Positions 1-9,166 of a DNA stretch of 20,012 nucleotides are shown one piece after another (positions within the stretch are counted from its first letter, which is position 1; each line of letters starts with the position of its first letter). Origin of the DNA: Acidimicrobiaceae bacterium (lineage in GTDB: Bacteria; Actinomycetota; Acidimicrobiia; Acidimicrobiales; MedAcidi-G1); assembly GCA_002713545.1 (NCBI GenBank), contig PATJ01000021.1, forward strand, positions 35,079-55,090, in the 5' to 3' direction. Both the position numbers and the translations under genes were made by a program. The notes under the pieces are model-generated. The model was not told the origin of the DNA. It did no database searches and saw nothing but the letters and a program-made list of their open reading frames with translations.

Positions 1-653
1 TCCAGCAACAAGCCACCATCGATTTCGATTCTTCCGTCTTCAACCGTTACAAATTCCCCAGGTAGCCCAATTACACGCTTTATTAAATCATCCCCACTTT
101 GAGTTTCTTCTGGTGTAGAGAAGACGATCAAGTCACCCCTGTTAACAGAGTGAAGATCGTAACTCAGCTTGTTTACTAAAATTCGATCACCTTCAAGAAG
201 TGTGGGGTTCATGGATGGCGATGGGATGTAGTAGGCCTGAAAAAGAAAAGCTTTTATTATTAAAGCAAGCCCGATTGCGCCAACTAAAACTACCGCCCAC
301 TCGACTATAGACCTACGAGTCCCTTTGAGGGTAGAAGAGAAAAAATCATCATTACTATTTATACTTTTTTGGTCAACATCTATAGGCATGGAGGCAACTG
401 TTTGTTCACCTTCAATGTCTTCAAGGGTGACAATTGACCCGCGGAATGATTCTTCCATCTGGCTTTGAATTTGATTTCCTTCGTCTGAGTCCGCATCTTT
501 AATTTGCGATTCTGAATTACCTTCATTAGGGGAATCTTCAGGATCGAAAGAACCCTCGGAACGATTTCTTGCACGTTCTAAAACTTCTTGTGCCCATTTC
601 TCGGTATCAGTAAAACCATCATTGGATTCTTCGTTTTTATTTTCACCATCCAC
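1..653 (-). CDS. lepB: Signal peptidase I, 3' end outside window
   Basis: Membrane serine protease that cleaves signal peptides from exported proteins (S26 family). About 217 N-terminal residues are visible. A hydrophilic, acidic cytoplasmic extension of roughly 115 residues is followed by one membrane segment (around residues 118-138, rich in V/L/I/A). Next comes the box PSPSMNPTL with the nucleophile Ser147, then the DDLIKRVIGLPGE box with the general base Lys192. The C-terminal part lies beyond position 1. The start is taken as GTG at 653 because an in-frame TAA lies just upstream; there is no clear Shine-Dalgarno, so an internal ATG is possible. It follows pafC by 39 nt on the same strand and probably belongs to the same transcript. 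The long charged N-terminus is typical of actinobacterial LepB and is poorly conserved. The family call is very secure; the start is less so. Confidence 0.93.
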   Translation of the reverse strand, partial: MDGENKNEESNDGFTDTEKWAQEVLERARNRSEGSFDPEDSPNEGNSESQIKDADSDEGNQIQSQMEESFRGSIVTLEDIEGEQTVASMPIDVDQKSINSNDDFFSSTLKGTRRSIVEWAVVLVGAIGLALIIKAFLFQAYYIPSPSMNPTLLEGDRILVNKLSYDLHSVNRGDLIVFSTPEETQSGDDLIKRVIGLPGEFVTVEDGRIEIDGGLLL

Positions 654-692
654 GTGGACAACTTAGTCGCATTTTCTGACTGCGTGTGGCCG

Positions 693-1658
693 TTAGGAGT
701 TATATATTACTAAGATTTCTTCAGCCGCCTTTGAACGGAAAATGTTCTCTATTCCTGTCGGCATTTCTAAAACTTCAGCTCCCGATCCGAGAACCATCAA
801 TAAATACTTAAACCAGACCTCCGAAGCAACAGGACAAATTAACCTAATTTTTTCTTCTGAGACCTCTTCAATTTCTATATTTGGAAATCCGTCGATAAGA
901 GATTTATCTCCAATCGGGATTTCAATAATCGCAGTAGGAAAGTTATCTAAATTAAAAAAATCTTCAGTGGTTGAATACTCAACCGAATTACTCTCTCTGA
1001 TCTCATCTAAAGTCTTAATATCTTTTATCCTGTCAACACGAAAAGTCTTAACAGCTGATGAACTTTTGCAATAAGCCTGGACGTACCATTTTCCTCCATT
1101 AGCTAAAATCTTTTCAGGTTCTATTTTGCGAGAGGAAATTTCGTTTCGTGAGCCGGCTAAATACTCAATCTGTATGACGGTTTTATACTTAATAGAATTC
1201 TGGACGTCAAGAAGATGCTTTGTCGGGGTTGCTAACTTTATCTCTAAAAGATTTTCCGAACCACCCTCAAAAACCGACAATTTGGTCAAAGCTCTCTCCA
1301 GAGGGCCCAACTCGTCTTCTATTTCATTTGTCAACGATCCACCGAAATTAATAAGCGCTTCTCCCGCAGCGCGTAATGCAGTCAGTTCTTTTTTGCTCAA
1401 TTTCATTGGCTGCCTAAACCAATCTGCATACCGCACCCAAACTCTTTCTTCAGTGATCGACACTTCAATCAAGCAATCTGGTGTAAATGGGTAGACACCA
1501 ACAAAGAAAACAACGTTTTCTAGATCTTCGATTAATTCTCTCTGTGGGTAGTCAAATCTTGCAGCCACTTCCTCTAGATAAGGACCATTTTGACTTTCAA
1601 TCCAAGGAAGCACAGCTAACAAACGTTTGATTCTTTCTGCTGAATTCATTTCTCTCAT
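693..1658 (-). CDS. pafC: WYL-domain transcriptional regulator PafC
   Basis: Second half of the PafB/PafC activator pair. In mycobacteria the two proteins act together to switch on DNA-damage genes independently of LexA/RecA. The product of 321 residues has an N-terminal winged-helix-like region (about 1-60) and a WYL domain in the C-terminal half. The signature appears as WYV at residues 191-193 (GGKWYVQAY), followed by FRVDRI. The start is chosen at the ATG of 1658 rather than the in-frame ATG at 1676. The inner ATG forms an ATGA overlap with the pafB stop and has a GGAG Shine-Dalgarno 8 nt upstream, while the outer one has no convincing ribosome site. Position directly after pafB and pafA supports PafC over a generic WYL regulator. 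The 4-nt overlap suggests translational coupling and equal expression with PafB. Confidence 0.9.
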   Translation of the reverse strand: MREMNSAERIKRLLAVLPWIESQNGPYLEEVAARFDYPQRELIEDLENVVFFVGVYPFTPDCLIEVSITEERVWVRYADWFRQPMKLSKKELTALRAAGEALINFGGSLTNEIEDELGPLERALTKLSVFEGGSENLLEIKLATPTKHLLDVQNSIKYKTVIQIEYLAGSRNEISSRKIEPEKILANGGKWYVQAYCKSSSAVKTFRVDRIKDIKTLDEIRESNSVEYSTTEDFFNLDNFPTAIIEIPIGDKSLIDGFPNIEIEEVSEEKIRLICPVASEVWFKYLLMVLGSGAEVLEMPTGIENIFRSKAAEEILVIYNS

Positions 1659-2560
1659 TTGATCAACTCCAACCATTCAATCAATGCTTCACGACACTCT
1701 GGGGGGTTAAGCAACTCAGCAGCATCAAGAAAAGAAAAGACGAAACTACGAAAAATTTGCCAATCGCGTACGACTTCGTACAAAATTATGGAACCATCGG
1801 AAAGTTCCTCATATGCAGATTTCTGACCAATTATTTCAAGAGCCCAAGATACATGGCTTTTATTTATCTTCAGTTCCACCAAGTTTTCTTCTTCACCAAA
1901 GCGCCATGGTGGCTCCTCACTTATCTCTGAAAACTCATCGCTAGGTTCAAACTTTTGGGTAGTTAACTCAATTTCGCCTTGAATACGATCAAGTCTAAAA
2001 TGTCTAATACCCTCACGATTATTGTCATGAGCGATCAAATACCACCTGCCACCCGAAAAAACAAGTCGATATGGATTCACCTCGCGTCTTTCATTTTTAT
2101 ACTTAAAAAAAATAGATTGATGTTCGTGTAAAGCTTGCATGCATAGTTCCATCAACCTCTCTGTGGGTATTTCACTTAATGCTGATGGTTTTTCTTTTAA
2201 GACTCCTCCCATTTTGTAAAAAGTTGAGTCTATGTCATCTCCTTGTAAGCGAATTAAATTTGATGCTAAATGCAAAGCTGCTATTTCGTCACCTTCTAGT
2301 GATGGATGGTCAGCTTCATAGTCGCTCTTGTGTATACGGTATCCCTCTAGAGGTGGGTCTGTACCTGGAATCTTTTCCAGGGAAATTGGAAGACCTAAAG
2401 CTCTCAATTCGTCTTTATCTCTTTCGAAGGTGCGTCTAAAGGACTCATCGCTCTCCGAGTAAGCACCAGGTATACGTTCGCGTATTTCGTGTCGGCTGAG
2501 CGGTCTCTCTGTTGACAGAAGAGCTGAGATTAGATTCAAAAGCCTTTCAATTTTTTTCAC
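1655..2560 (-). CDS. pafB: WYL-domain transcriptional regulator PafB
   Basis: Transcriptional activator of 301 residues with an N-terminal DNA-binding winged helix (about 1-65; RLLNLISALL...SRHEIRERI) and a WYL ligand-binding domain. The WYL triad is at residues 173-175 in GGRWYLIAHD, followed by the FRLDRIQG segment usual for the domain. In mycobacteria the PafB/PafC heterodimer controls the LexA-independent DNA-damage response. The start is GTG at 2560, 24 nt after the pafA stop. A TAAGGG stretch lies somewhat far upstream, so initiation looks modest. The gene overlaps pafC by 4 nt. Identity as PafB rather than PafC rests on gene order and on the canonical WYL motif, which PafC here has lost. 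Confidence 0.91.
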   Translation of the reverse strand: MKKIERLLNLISALLSTERPLSRHEIRERIPGAYSESDESFRRTFERDKDELRALGLPISLEKIPGTDPPLEGYRIHKSDYEADHPSLEGDEIAALHLASNLIRLQGDDIDSTFYKMGGVLKEKPSALSEIPTERLMELCMQALHEHQSIFFKYKNERREVNPYRLVFSGGRWYLIAHDNNREGIRHFRLDRIQGEIELTTQKFEPSDEFSEISEEPPWRFGEEENLVELKINKSHVSWALEIIGQKSAYEELSDGSIILYEVVRDWQIFRSFVFSFLDAAELLNPPECREALIEWLELIK

Positions 2561-2584
2561 AAATGTATATTAGACCCTTAACTT

Positions 2585-3943
2585 CTATAAAGAATCAATG
2601 AGCTTTTGAACTCTTTCATCCTCGAAGCGAAACGGATCTTTGCAGAGGACGGTTCGTTGAGCTTGATCATTCAACTTTAAATGAACCCAGTCAACTGTGT
2701 AATCACGTTTCTTCTCTTTGGCGCGACGAATAAATTCACCTCTTAACCGTGCACGAGTCGTTTCGGGAGGTTCATCCACAGCATGTCTTATTTCTTCTTC
2801 GTCTAAAATATTTCTGCTCAAACCCTTTCTATTCATTCGATAAAACAAGCTTCTGTGCCTATTTATATCGTGATATTGAAGGTCCAAAAGTCCCACTCGT
2901 GAATCAGCAAGTGGGAGATTGTTACGCTCCCGATACTTCTCCACCAAATGATACTTCGCGACCCAATCACATTCAGCTGACAAGGAAAGAGGATCGTGCT
3001 CTAGACGGTCCAAACAGTGTTCCCACATTTTCATAACTTCTTTTTCCTCTTCGTTAAATTCACGCATCTCGGAAAAACGTTGCGCTTTTTCTAAAAACTC
3101 TTTTTGCATCTCAAGAGCCGACATCTCACGTCCGTTGGTTAACTTAACTTTTCGTTTGCAAGTAAGATCGTGACTAATTTCCCGGATAGCTCTTATCGGA
3201 TTTTCTAAGGTCATATCACGAAAAATAACATTTGGCTCTTCCAACATACGTAAAAGCAACCCGCAAGCACCTACCTTCAGAAAAGAGGCGTACTCACTCA
3301 TATTCGAATCTCCCACTATCACGTGTAAACGACGAAATCTTTCCGCGTCAGCATGCGGCTCATCACGTGAATTAATAATCGGCCGTGACCGAGTCGTAGC
3401 ACTTGAAACACCTTCCCAAATATGTTCCGCTCTTTGACTAATGCAATAAATAGCCCCGTTTCCACTCTGTAAAATTTTTCCGGCACCTGCATATATCTGT
3501 CTGCTTATAAGAAAAGGAATTAAAACTTCGGAATATTGAAGCGACTCGTCTCGCCTGTTCGTTAAATAGTTTTCATGACAGCCGTATGAATTACCAGCAG
3601 AATCAGTGTTGTTTTTAAAAAGGTATACCTTTCCTTCTACACCTTCTTCGTTTAGACGCTTTTCGGCACTTTTAGAAAGTTGTTCTAATATTCTTTCGCC
3701 TGCTTTTTCATAAGCAATTACGGATCTAACAGAATCACACTCTGGAGTCGCATATTCAGGATGCGAACCTACGTCTAAGTAAAGACGTGCTCCATTTTGC
3801 AAAAAAACATTCGAGCTTCTACCCCAGGAAACAACTCTTCTAAACAGATATCTAGCAACCTCATCAGGGCTTAAGCGTCTTTGCCCGTCAACTGTGCAAG
3901 TAACTCCATACTCGCTTTCGATACCATAAATTCGTCTCTGCAT
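2585..3943 (-). CDS. pafA: Pup-protein ligase PafA
   Basis: Ligase of the carboxylate-amine/glutamine-synthetase-like fold. It uses ATP to phosphorylate the C-terminal glutamate of Pup and joins it to lysines of target proteins. Its 452 residues match the family length. The N-terminus [13 protein letters not shown] holds the metal-binding Glu9, and [15 protein letters not shown] holds the catalytic Asp57. The [15 protein letters not shown] and [18 protein letters not shown] motifs complete the active site. PafA is told apart from its paralogue Dop by the shorter N-terminal region: the stretch of roughly 40 residues before the catalytic Asp that Dop carries is absent. It starts at ATG 3943, 20 nt after the prcA stop, in the same operon. 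Confidence 0.97.
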   Translation of the reverse strand: MQRRIYGIESEYGVTCTVDGQRRLSPDEVARYLFRRVVSWGRSSNVFLQNGARLYLDVGSHPEYATPECDSVRSVIAYEKAGERILEQLSKSAEKRLNEEGVEGKVYLFKNNTDSAGNSYGCHENYLTNRRDESLQYSEVLIPFLISRQIYAGAGKILQSGNGAIYCISQRAEHIWEGVSSATTRSRPIINSRDEPHADAERFRRLHVIVGDSNMSEYASFLKVGACGLLLRMLEEPNVIFRDMTLENPIRAIREISHDLTCKRKVKLTNGREMSALEMQKEFLEKAQRFSEMREFNEEEKEVMKMWEHCLDRLEHDPLSLSAECDWVAKYHLVEKYRERNNLPLADSRVGLLDLQYHDINRHRSLFYRMNRKGLSRNILDEEEIRHAVDEPPETTRARLRGEFIRRAKEKKRDYTVDWVHLKLNDQAQRTVLCKDPFRFEDERVQKLIDSL

Positions 3944-3963
3944 TTGTCTGAGACTTACGAGCT

Positions 3964-4641
3964 TCAGGCAAGAAGCCCGTTTAACTCATCACCTTCTATT
4001 CGAGTAAAAGCCCTTCTACCATTCCCACGTGAAAGAATCGCTACTTCAAGTTCATCTGATGAAAAGCTTCTATCGGGTCCTGACAATGCCTCTGTTGTTA
4101 ATTTGACACCCTCTTCAAGAGAAGAACCAGCTTTCCAACTTTCTTCAATTCGATCTCTGATAAGTTCAGCTTCCCCTCCGATTACCACAAAAGAAGAAGT
4201 GTCCATAACAGTTCCGTCATAAAGCAAATGAAAAATTTGATCATCTTCTTTAGAATCACCTATTTCAGCGACTATCATTTCCACCTCAAGAGGTTTCATC
4301 TCGTGGGTGAAGTACTGACCCAGAATCTGTGCGTACTGATTGGCGAGCCAGCGCGCATCCACGTCATCACGACTGAACGAGTAACCTTTTAAATCTGCAT
4401 GTCTTATTCCTGCTATACGTAATTGATCAAACTCGCTATATTTTCCGACTCCCATGAAACCAATTTTGTCATATATCTCACCGGCTTTTCTCAAGGTCTT
4501 TGATGGATTTTCAGCGCACAATAAAACACCCTCAGAGTATGTACAGGCAACTGCGGCCCTGCCTCGTGAAATCCCTTTTCGCGCATAGTCGGCGCGGTCT
4601 TTCATCAACTGTTCAGGTGAAACATACATTGGCATAGTCAT
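3964..4641 (-). CDS. prcA: 20S proteasome alpha subunit
   Basis: Structural alpha subunit of 225 residues. It forms the outer gated rings of the 20S core particle and docks the ARC/Mpa ATPase. The N-terminal [23 protein letters not shown] helix region is the hallmark of actinobacterial PrcA. It is followed by the proteasome fold ([18 protein letters not shown] and the [16 protein letters not shown] block). No catalytic N-terminal Thr is present, as expected for an alpha subunit. It is slightly shorter than the mycobacterial protein (about 248), mainly at the C-terminus. The start ATG at 4641 lies 5 nt after the prcB stop, with an AAAGGGGA stretch just inside the end of prcB as a likely ribosome site. 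This points to coupled translation of the two core subunits. Confidence 0.97.
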   Translation of the reverse strand: MTMPMYVSPEQLMKDRADYARKGISRGRAAVACTYSEGVLLCAENPSKTLRKAGEIYDKIGFMGVGKYSEFDQLRIAGIRHADLKGYSFSRDDVDARWLANQYAQILGQYFTHEMKPLEVEMIVAEIGDSKEDDQIFHLLYDGTVMDTSSFVVIGGEAELIRDRIEESWKAGSSLEEGVKLTTEALSGPDRSFSSDELEVAILSRGNGRRAFTRIEGDELNGLLA

Positions 4642-4646
4642 GGCAA

Positions 4647-5438
4647 CTAATTTCCCCTTTCAGAAATATTCTCAAGTATCGTTTCGGTACGACCTTGAAG
4701 TTCTTCATCAGTTATACGTTCAAATCCATTCGAATCAATTTTTGCGATTACAGGATATATACCCCTCACCAGGTCAGGACCACCGGTGGCGCTATCTTCC
4801 TCGGCCGCTTCCAGAAGCGCCTCTAGTGAAATATCAATGGCTTCGCTAAGACCCACAGATGAAGAATGACGGAGTTTTACTACTGTTGCAGCATGGAGAC
4901 TTCCCGACCCTGTAGATACAAAATCTTTTTCTTCATAACGACCCCCTGTAATATCAAATTGAAATAATCTTCCTTGACCAGTTTTTTCTTCAAACCCTGC
5001 AAAAATTGGTACGACTCCCAGCCCCTGCATTGCCGCAGGAAAGTTGCCTTTAAGCATAAGGCTTAGCTGGTTAGCTTTTCCTTCAAGGCTTAAAGGTGAA
5101 CCTTCAACTTTTTCGTAATGCTCAAGTTGCAGTTGGAATAACCGCACCATTTCCATGGCCGGTCCTGCAGCTCCAGATATTCCTACCCCAGAAAAAGCAT
5201 CTGCTGGAAAAACTTTTTCCATGGTTCTGTGACTTATCAAATGTCCACTCGTGGCTCTACGGTCACCGGCCATAAGAACTCCATCGCTATAGCGAATAGC
5301 GACAATTGTTGTGCCGTGCGTAATCGGATTATTGTTGTCGATTCTTTCTAGAACCCTGTCGTCAAGCCCAACTTTTTTTAAGAGACCGAGAAAACTAGGT
5401 CCCGGATCGTCAGGTGGTGTAAAAATAGGAAGTGTCAC
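4647..5438 (-). CDS. prcB: 20S proteasome beta subunit precursor
   Basis: Catalytic subunit of the 20S core, an N-terminal-nucleophile threonine protease. The precursor of 263 residues has a propeptide of 42 residues ending in THG, followed by TTIVAIRYSDGVLMAGDRRAT. Autoprocessing would expose Thr43 as Thr1. With that numbering the Asp17 and Lys33 partners are both in place (GDRR and MEKVF), so the subunit should be active. The SGAAGPAMEMVR and DLVRGIYPVI blocks fit actinobacterial PrcB. The propeptide is shorter than the roughly 57 residues of M. tuberculosis. Translation begins at GTG 5438, 30 nt after the pup stop, with only a weak ribosome site. Confidence 0.97.
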   Translation of the reverse strand: MTLPIFTPPDDPGPSFLGLLKKVGLDDRVLERIDNNNPITHGTTIVAIRYSDGVLMAGDRRATSGHLISHRTMEKVFPADAFSGVGISGAAGPAMEMVRLFQLQLEHYEKVEGSPLSLEGKANQLSLMLKGNFPAAMQGLGVVPIFAGFEEKTGQGRLFQFDITGGRYEEKDFVSTGSGSLHAATVVKLRHSSSVGLSEAIDISLEALLEAAEEDSATGGPDLVRGIYPVIAKIDSNGFERITDEELQGRTETILENISERGN

Positions 5439-5468
5439 AATAAGACTCTACAAGCAGAATAAGCTTGC

Positions 5469-5663
5469 CTACTCCCCGCCTTTTTGTACATAATTCTTGA
5501 CAAATTCTTCTGCGTTTTCTTCTAACACTTCATCTATCTCGTCAAGAAGCTCATCCAGTTCAGAGGAAAGCTCTTCACTGCGAGTAGAAGTCGGATCAAT
5601 TAACTCCGATTCACTTTTATCAATTTCCGATGTTTTACGTTTTTTTTGTTCACTTTCAGCCAT
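5469..5663 (-). CDS. pup: Prokaryotic ubiquitin-like protein Pup
   Basis: Small, disordered, very acidic protein tag of 64 residues. It is attached through its C-terminal glutamate to lysines of proteins that will be degraded by the proteasome. The charged N-terminal third is the part that threads into the ARC/Mpa pore. The central LSSELDELLDEIDEVLEENA stretch is the helix-forming segment that binds the ATPase coiled coil. The protein ends NYVQKGGE. Because it ends in Glu rather than Gln, it can be conjugated without prior deamidation by Dop. A GAGG Shine-Dalgarno sits 8 nt before the ATG. It lies between dop (14 nt upstream) and prcB, the classic order. Confidence 0.97.
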   Translation of the reverse strand: MAESEQKKRKTSEIDKSESELIDPTSTRSEELSSELDELLDEIDEVLEENAEEFVKNYVQKGGE

Positions 5664-5677
5664 TTTTAAGACCTCAA

Positions 5678-7198
5678 TTATTGAATCGTTTCTGAAATAC
5701 TTTCAATTAACTCTATTACGGTTTCGCAACTATCAATCAGATCTCCCACATGTTCAGAAGTTCCTTTTAAAGGTTCCATCATTGGAACGCGACGAAGATT
5801 TTGATCTCCGGTGTCAAAAACTATCGAATCCCAATTAGCGACCAACACATTCTCTGGCCATTTTTGTAGGCATCTCCCCCTGAAAAACGCTCTAGTTCCC
5901 TCCGGGGGATTTTCAATGGCCAATTCAACTTCTTCTGTTGAAACAATCTTTTCAGTCGCCACACGCAAAAAAAGCGACGTTTCGGGTCGGAGGTCGTGGT
6001 ATTGCAAATCTAGAGCCGCCAATTTGTAATCATCTACATTCAAATCATGTCTGTCTGCGTAAGAATCAATAATTTTTTTCTTTGTTACCCAATCCAGAAA
6101 CCCGAATAACTGTTCAGGATTAGAGGACAAAGCTGACAATACCTTTTCCCAATAATCCATTACTTTCAGCACGCTTTCACCACCAACATTTTCAGAGCCA
6201 AATTTATTTAGGTAGTTATTGGAACGTTCAAATAGTTCCCATTGGATGGATAAAGCCGTAGCGGTTTTACCACCTTCCATGAGAATCGGAGTCTTCAATG
6301 ACATATCGCGCGACACCTGCTGAAGCGCATGAACAGGATTTGCAATTTTTAATTGATTATCCAAAAAATCATCCTCTATCATTGCCATCAAAAGTCCCGT
6401 TGTTCCCAATTTCAAAAAAGTAGACACTTCGCAAAGATTTGCATCTCCAACAATTACATGAAGCCGTCTGTATTTAAGCGGGTCAGCATGAGGCTCATCT
6501 CTTGTATTGATAATCGGTCTTTTCAGGGTGGTTTCTAAACCCACTTCTTCTTCAAAGAAATCTGCTCTTTGAGTCAACTGGAAGGGTATTTCCATTCTCT
6601 TTTCACCCACTGCCTCACTTCCAACTTTTCCAGCGCCAGTGAAAATCTGTCTTGTTACAAAATGTGTAGTTGCATGTTGAACAATTCTCCCGAAAGGAGT
6701 ATCCCGACTGATCAGATAATTCTCATGACATCCATAACTGTTTCCTTTACCATCAGAGTTATTTTTGTAAATGATTAACTCTTCACCATCTGGCAATGCT
6801 TCATTCGCGGCAGACATAGACTTTATAAGAATTTCGTCACCCGCCCTATCCCATCGCAATAAAGAAAGTGGATCCAAACACTCCGGTGTACTTAGCTCAG
6901 GATGGGCGTGATCAACGTAGTATCGGGAACCATTAGCAAGAACCGCATTAACCAAATTAGGCTCTATTTCAGGAGGCAAGGACCCCATTGGGGAGAAACC
7001 GCGAATGTCTGTCCCAGGAGTTTCATCTATGAAATCCCAACCCACCCTGGGTGAATTCGGACCAATACCCGGATCAGCTGTTTTACTTAAATAAGCGTTG
7101 ATCAAAAAGGAAGAAGCACTTATGGGATTCGAGTCTTTTACCCCACGATGAATTATTCCGTATTCAGTTTCAGTCCCATAAATTCTTTGGAGTGCCAC
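5678..7198 (-). CDS. dop: Depupylase / Pup deamidase Dop
   Basis: Paralogue of PafA that removes Pup from tagged proteins and, where Pup ends in Gln, deamidates it. The product of 506 residues starts MALQRIYGTETEYGII, with the metal-binding Glu10. It carries the extra N-terminal region seen in Dop (about residues 20-88), including the Dop-loop segment DETPGTDIRG. The catalytic Asp96 sits in YYVDHAHPELSTPEC. The [17 protein letters not shown] and NTRDEPHADPLKYRRLHV motifs are intact. Since Pup here already ends in GGE, the relevant activity should be depupylation. The start is GTG at 7198 with no obvious Shine-Dalgarno. A 59-nt spacer containing a weak hairpin separates it from arc. Confidence 0.97.
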   Translation of the reverse strand: MALQRIYGTETEYGIIHRGVKDSNPISASSFLINAYLSKTADPGIGPNSPRVGWDFIDETPGTDIRGFSPMGSLPPEIEPNLVNAVLANGSRYYVDHAHPELSTPECLDPLSLLRWDRAGDEILIKSMSAANEALPDGEELIIYKNNSDGKGNSYGCHENYLISRDTPFGRIVQHATTHFVTRQIFTGAGKVGSEAVGEKRMEIPFQLTQRADFFEEEVGLETTLKRPIINTRDEPHADPLKYRRLHVIVGDANLCEVSTFLKLGTTGLLMAMIEDDFLDNQLKIANPVHALQQVSRDMSLKTPILMEGGKTATALSIQWELFERSNNYLNKFGSENVGGESVLKVMDYWEKVLSALSSNPEQLFGFLDWVTKKKIIDSYADRHDLNVDDYKLAALDLQYHDLRPETSLFLRVATEKIVSTEEVELAIENPPEGTRAFFRGRCLQKWPENVLVANWDSIVFDTGDQNLRRVPMMEPLKGTSEHVGDLIDSCETVIELIESISETIQ

Positions 7199-7203
7199 AA
7201 CCG

Positions 7204-7241
7204 GACTTTAACTCAAGAAAATAAAAAACTTGTCTTAAGTC
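7204..7241 (-). other. Weak hairpin in the arc-dop spacer
   Basis: Imperfect inverted repeat in the only sizeable gap of the proteasome operon: GACTT (7204-7208) pairs with AAGTC (7237-7241), and CAAG (7214-7217) pairs with CTTG (7229-7232). An internal loop separates the two stems and an A/T-only loop of 11 nt closes the structure. There is no trailing T-tract. It may be an RNA processing or attenuation point between arc and dop, or chance in AT-rich DNA. Confidence 0.2.
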
Positions 7242-7257
7242 AAAAAACAGGCGATTG

Positions 7258-9027
7258 TTACAGGTACTGCCCAGTCGTAACAGCTTCGATAGAACGCCCT
7301 CCACTGTCTTCGGGAGTATCGGGAGCTAAAGTTCTAACGTACACAATTCGCTCACCTTTCTTGCCAGATATTTTGGCCCAATCGTCGGGATTTGTGGTGT
7401 TTGGAAGATCTTCATGTTCCCGAAACTCTTGCCTTACTGCCGTAAGGAGATCTTCAACCTGTAAACCTTTTACACCGCCGGCAAGATCTCGTTTTATAGC
7501 TAGCTTCTTTGCTCTTCTGACGATATTTTCGATCATTGCACCCGATGCAAAATCTTTGAAGTACAAAACTTCTTTTTCACCGTTTTGATAGGTAACTTCA
7601 AGAAATTGATTAGCTTCCTGAGTGCTGTACATGGCTGCAACAGCCTCATCCGTCATTGCTTTAAGAGCTTTATCTTGATCTCCCCCACCAAGAGAGTCGA
7701 TCAGCTCAGAATCCACAGGCAAATCTACTGTTAGATATCTACTAAATATCTGTGCGGCAGCAACTTCATCTGGTCTCTTTATTTTTATTTTCACATCAAG
7801 CCGACCGGGTCGGAGAATCGCAGGATCGATGAGATCTTCGCGGTTCGAAGCTCCGATAACAATCACATTTTGCAAAGTTTCCACTCCATCTATCTCCGCC
7901 AAAAGCTGAGGTACGATAGTTGATTCCATATCAGAACTAATTCCCGTTCCTCGGGTTCTGAAAAGCGATTCCATTTCATCGAAAAAAACTATTACTGGCC
8001 ACCCTTGTTCAGATTTTTCTCGCGCTCTTTGAAAAACAAGCCTTATCTGCCTTTCCGTTTCACCCACATATTTGTTAAGAAGTTCAGGCCCTTTAATGTT
8101 CAAGAAATAACTTCTTGCCGCTTGATCGCCTGTTACTTCGGCAACTTTCAGAGCTAATGAATTTGCTACCGCCTTAGCAATCAAGGTTTTGCCGCATCCC
8201 GGTGGTCCGTATAACAAAATACCTTTTGGGGCTGGTAATTCATATAAAGAAAAGAGTTCTTTATGCATAAAGGGAAGTTCTACAGCATCAACGATCATTT
8301 CAATTTCACGATCCAAGCCCCCCACATCCTCATATGTCTCATTCGGTATCTGCTCCAAAACCAGATCTTCAACTTCTGGTCGAGGTAGGCGCTCCAACAA
8401 GATTCCGGACCTTTCATCCACACGAACCGAATCACCGCTTCTTAGACCAGAATCGTGAAGCCCTATTGTCATCTCTACCACACGTTCTTCGTCGGTTCTT
8501 CCTACGACCACAGCTCTATTGCCCCCATCAAGAACTTCTTTTACCCTTACTATCTCACCACTGCTCTCAGGATCACGTGAGTCGACCAGAACCATTGATT
8601 CATTAAGAATCACTTCGTCACCTATTTTTAGACTTTCCATCTTTGATGGAAGAGCATTTACTCGCATTTTTCTTCCTGAAGACGTAACGTCAACAGTTCC
8701 ATCATCATTTATCTTCACGATAGTTCCGTAGGCTGATGGCGGTTTTGAAAGATTCTCTATTTCATCACGCAAACTAAGAACCTGATCTCGGACTGACTCA
8801 AGGGTGTCAGCAAGTTTCTCATTCCGTGCTTTTTCTTGCTCTAAAGAGGAAAGGATGTCACGATTTTCTTTTCTTAGTTGGTTGATTTTTTGGGCGTTTT
8901 CTAACCTGTGTTTCCGTAATTCTTTAACTTCTTCCATCATCGCCTCACTGTCCTTTAGCGAGTCAGATACGTTTTTTTCAACATCCGGATTAAATGACTG
9001 GTCTGAAGCATCGTTTGAATCTGCCAT
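7258..9027 (-). CDS. arc: Proteasome-associated AAA ATPase ARC/Mpa
   Basis: Hexameric unfoldase that recognises Pup and feeds tagged proteins into the 20S core. Its 589 residues show the full family layout. An N-terminal coiled coil (about 25-95) binds Pup, tandem OB domains follow (about 98-215), and an AAA module completes the body. The AAA module has Walker A GPPGCGKT (274-281), Walker [10 protein letters not shown] (345-353), sensor GASN (392-395) and RPGRLD arginine residues (406-411). The last residues are GQYL, the tail that opens the proteasome gate in Mpa. The start ATG at 9027 has an AGGAG ribosome site 5 nt upstream. As the first gene of the run, it likely sets expression of the whole proteasome operon from the divergent promoter region. 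Confidence 0.97.
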   Translation of the reverse strand: MADSNDASDQSFNPDVEKNVSDSLKDSEAMMEEVKELRKHRLENAQKINQLRKENRDILSSLEQEKARNEKLADTLESVRDQVLSLRDEIENLSKPPSAYGTIVKINDDGTVDVTSSGRKMRVNALPSKMESLKIGDEVILNESMVLVDSRDPESSGEIVRVKEVLDGGNRAVVVGRTDEERVVEMTIGLHDSGLRSGDSVRVDERSGILLERLPRPEVEDLVLEQIPNETYEDVGGLDREIEMIVDAVELPFMHKELFSLYELPAPKGILLYGPPGCGKTLIAKAVANSLALKVAEVTGDQAARSYFLNIKGPELLNKYVGETERQIRLVFQRAREKSEQGWPVIVFFDEMESLFRTRGTGISSDMESTIVPQLLAEIDGVETLQNVIVIGASNREDLIDPAILRPGRLDVKIKIKRPDEVAAAQIFSRYLTVDLPVDSELIDSLGGGDQDKALKAMTDEAVAAMYSTQEANQFLEVTYQNGEKEVLYFKDFASGAMIENIVRRAKKLAIKRDLAGGVKGLQVEDLLTAVRQEFREHEDLPNTTNPDDWAKISGKKGERIVYVRTLAPDTPEDSGGRSIEAVTTGQYL

Positions 9028-9166
9028 TTAAGCTCCTGAAAAAATATAGTGTGAAGTAATTCACGATAATACATTTTAAAATTTATGCATAACATTCAGC
9101 AAAATTCACTCCGTAATTGTTACTATTTACATAGAGTAAATCTTATTTCCTAGGAGGAATACACAA
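9028..9166. promoter_or_regulatory. Divergent promoter region, arc / ferredoxin
   Basis: A 139-nt AT-rich gap between divergent genes that must hold the promoters of both transcripts. On the minus strand a plausible pair for arc is TTGCTG (9102-9097) and TAAAAT (9078-9073), 18 nt apart. On the plus strand no pair is convincing; TACTAT at 9121-9126 is only a loose -10. A strong AGGAGG (9152-9157) precedes the ferredoxin ATG. Exact promoter positions are inferred by eye. Confidence 0.5.
9125..9141. promoter_or_regulatory. Short inverted repeat upstream of ferredoxin
   Basis: A perfect 6-bp inverted repeat, ATTTAC then five bases then GTAAAT, sits about 25 nt before the ferredoxin start codon. 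Its size and position would suit an operator for a dimeric repressor or a small 5' leader hairpin. In AT-rich DNA a repeat this short can also arise by chance. Confidence 0.25.

Noticed and set aside
380-574. Plus-strand frame opposite the LepB N-terminal extension
   Set aside because: The minus-strand frame continues without a break into the signal peptidase catalytic boxes, so the plus frame is a shadow of low-complexity acidic codons.
1659-1676. Longer PafC starting at ATG 1676
   Set aside because: The ATG at 1658 has a GGAG ribosome site at good spacing and an ATGA overlap with pafB; the longer form has neither.
7148-7588. Plus-strand reading frame of 146 codons across the dop-arc junction
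   Set aside because: It is antisense to the start of dop and the end of arc, has no recognisable domain or ribosome site, and both real genes are certain.
8189-8731. Several overlapping plus-strand frames inside arc
   Set aside because: They lie antisense to the OB and Walker A regions of a well-conserved ATPase and encode Ser/Pro/Arg-rich shadows with no motifs.
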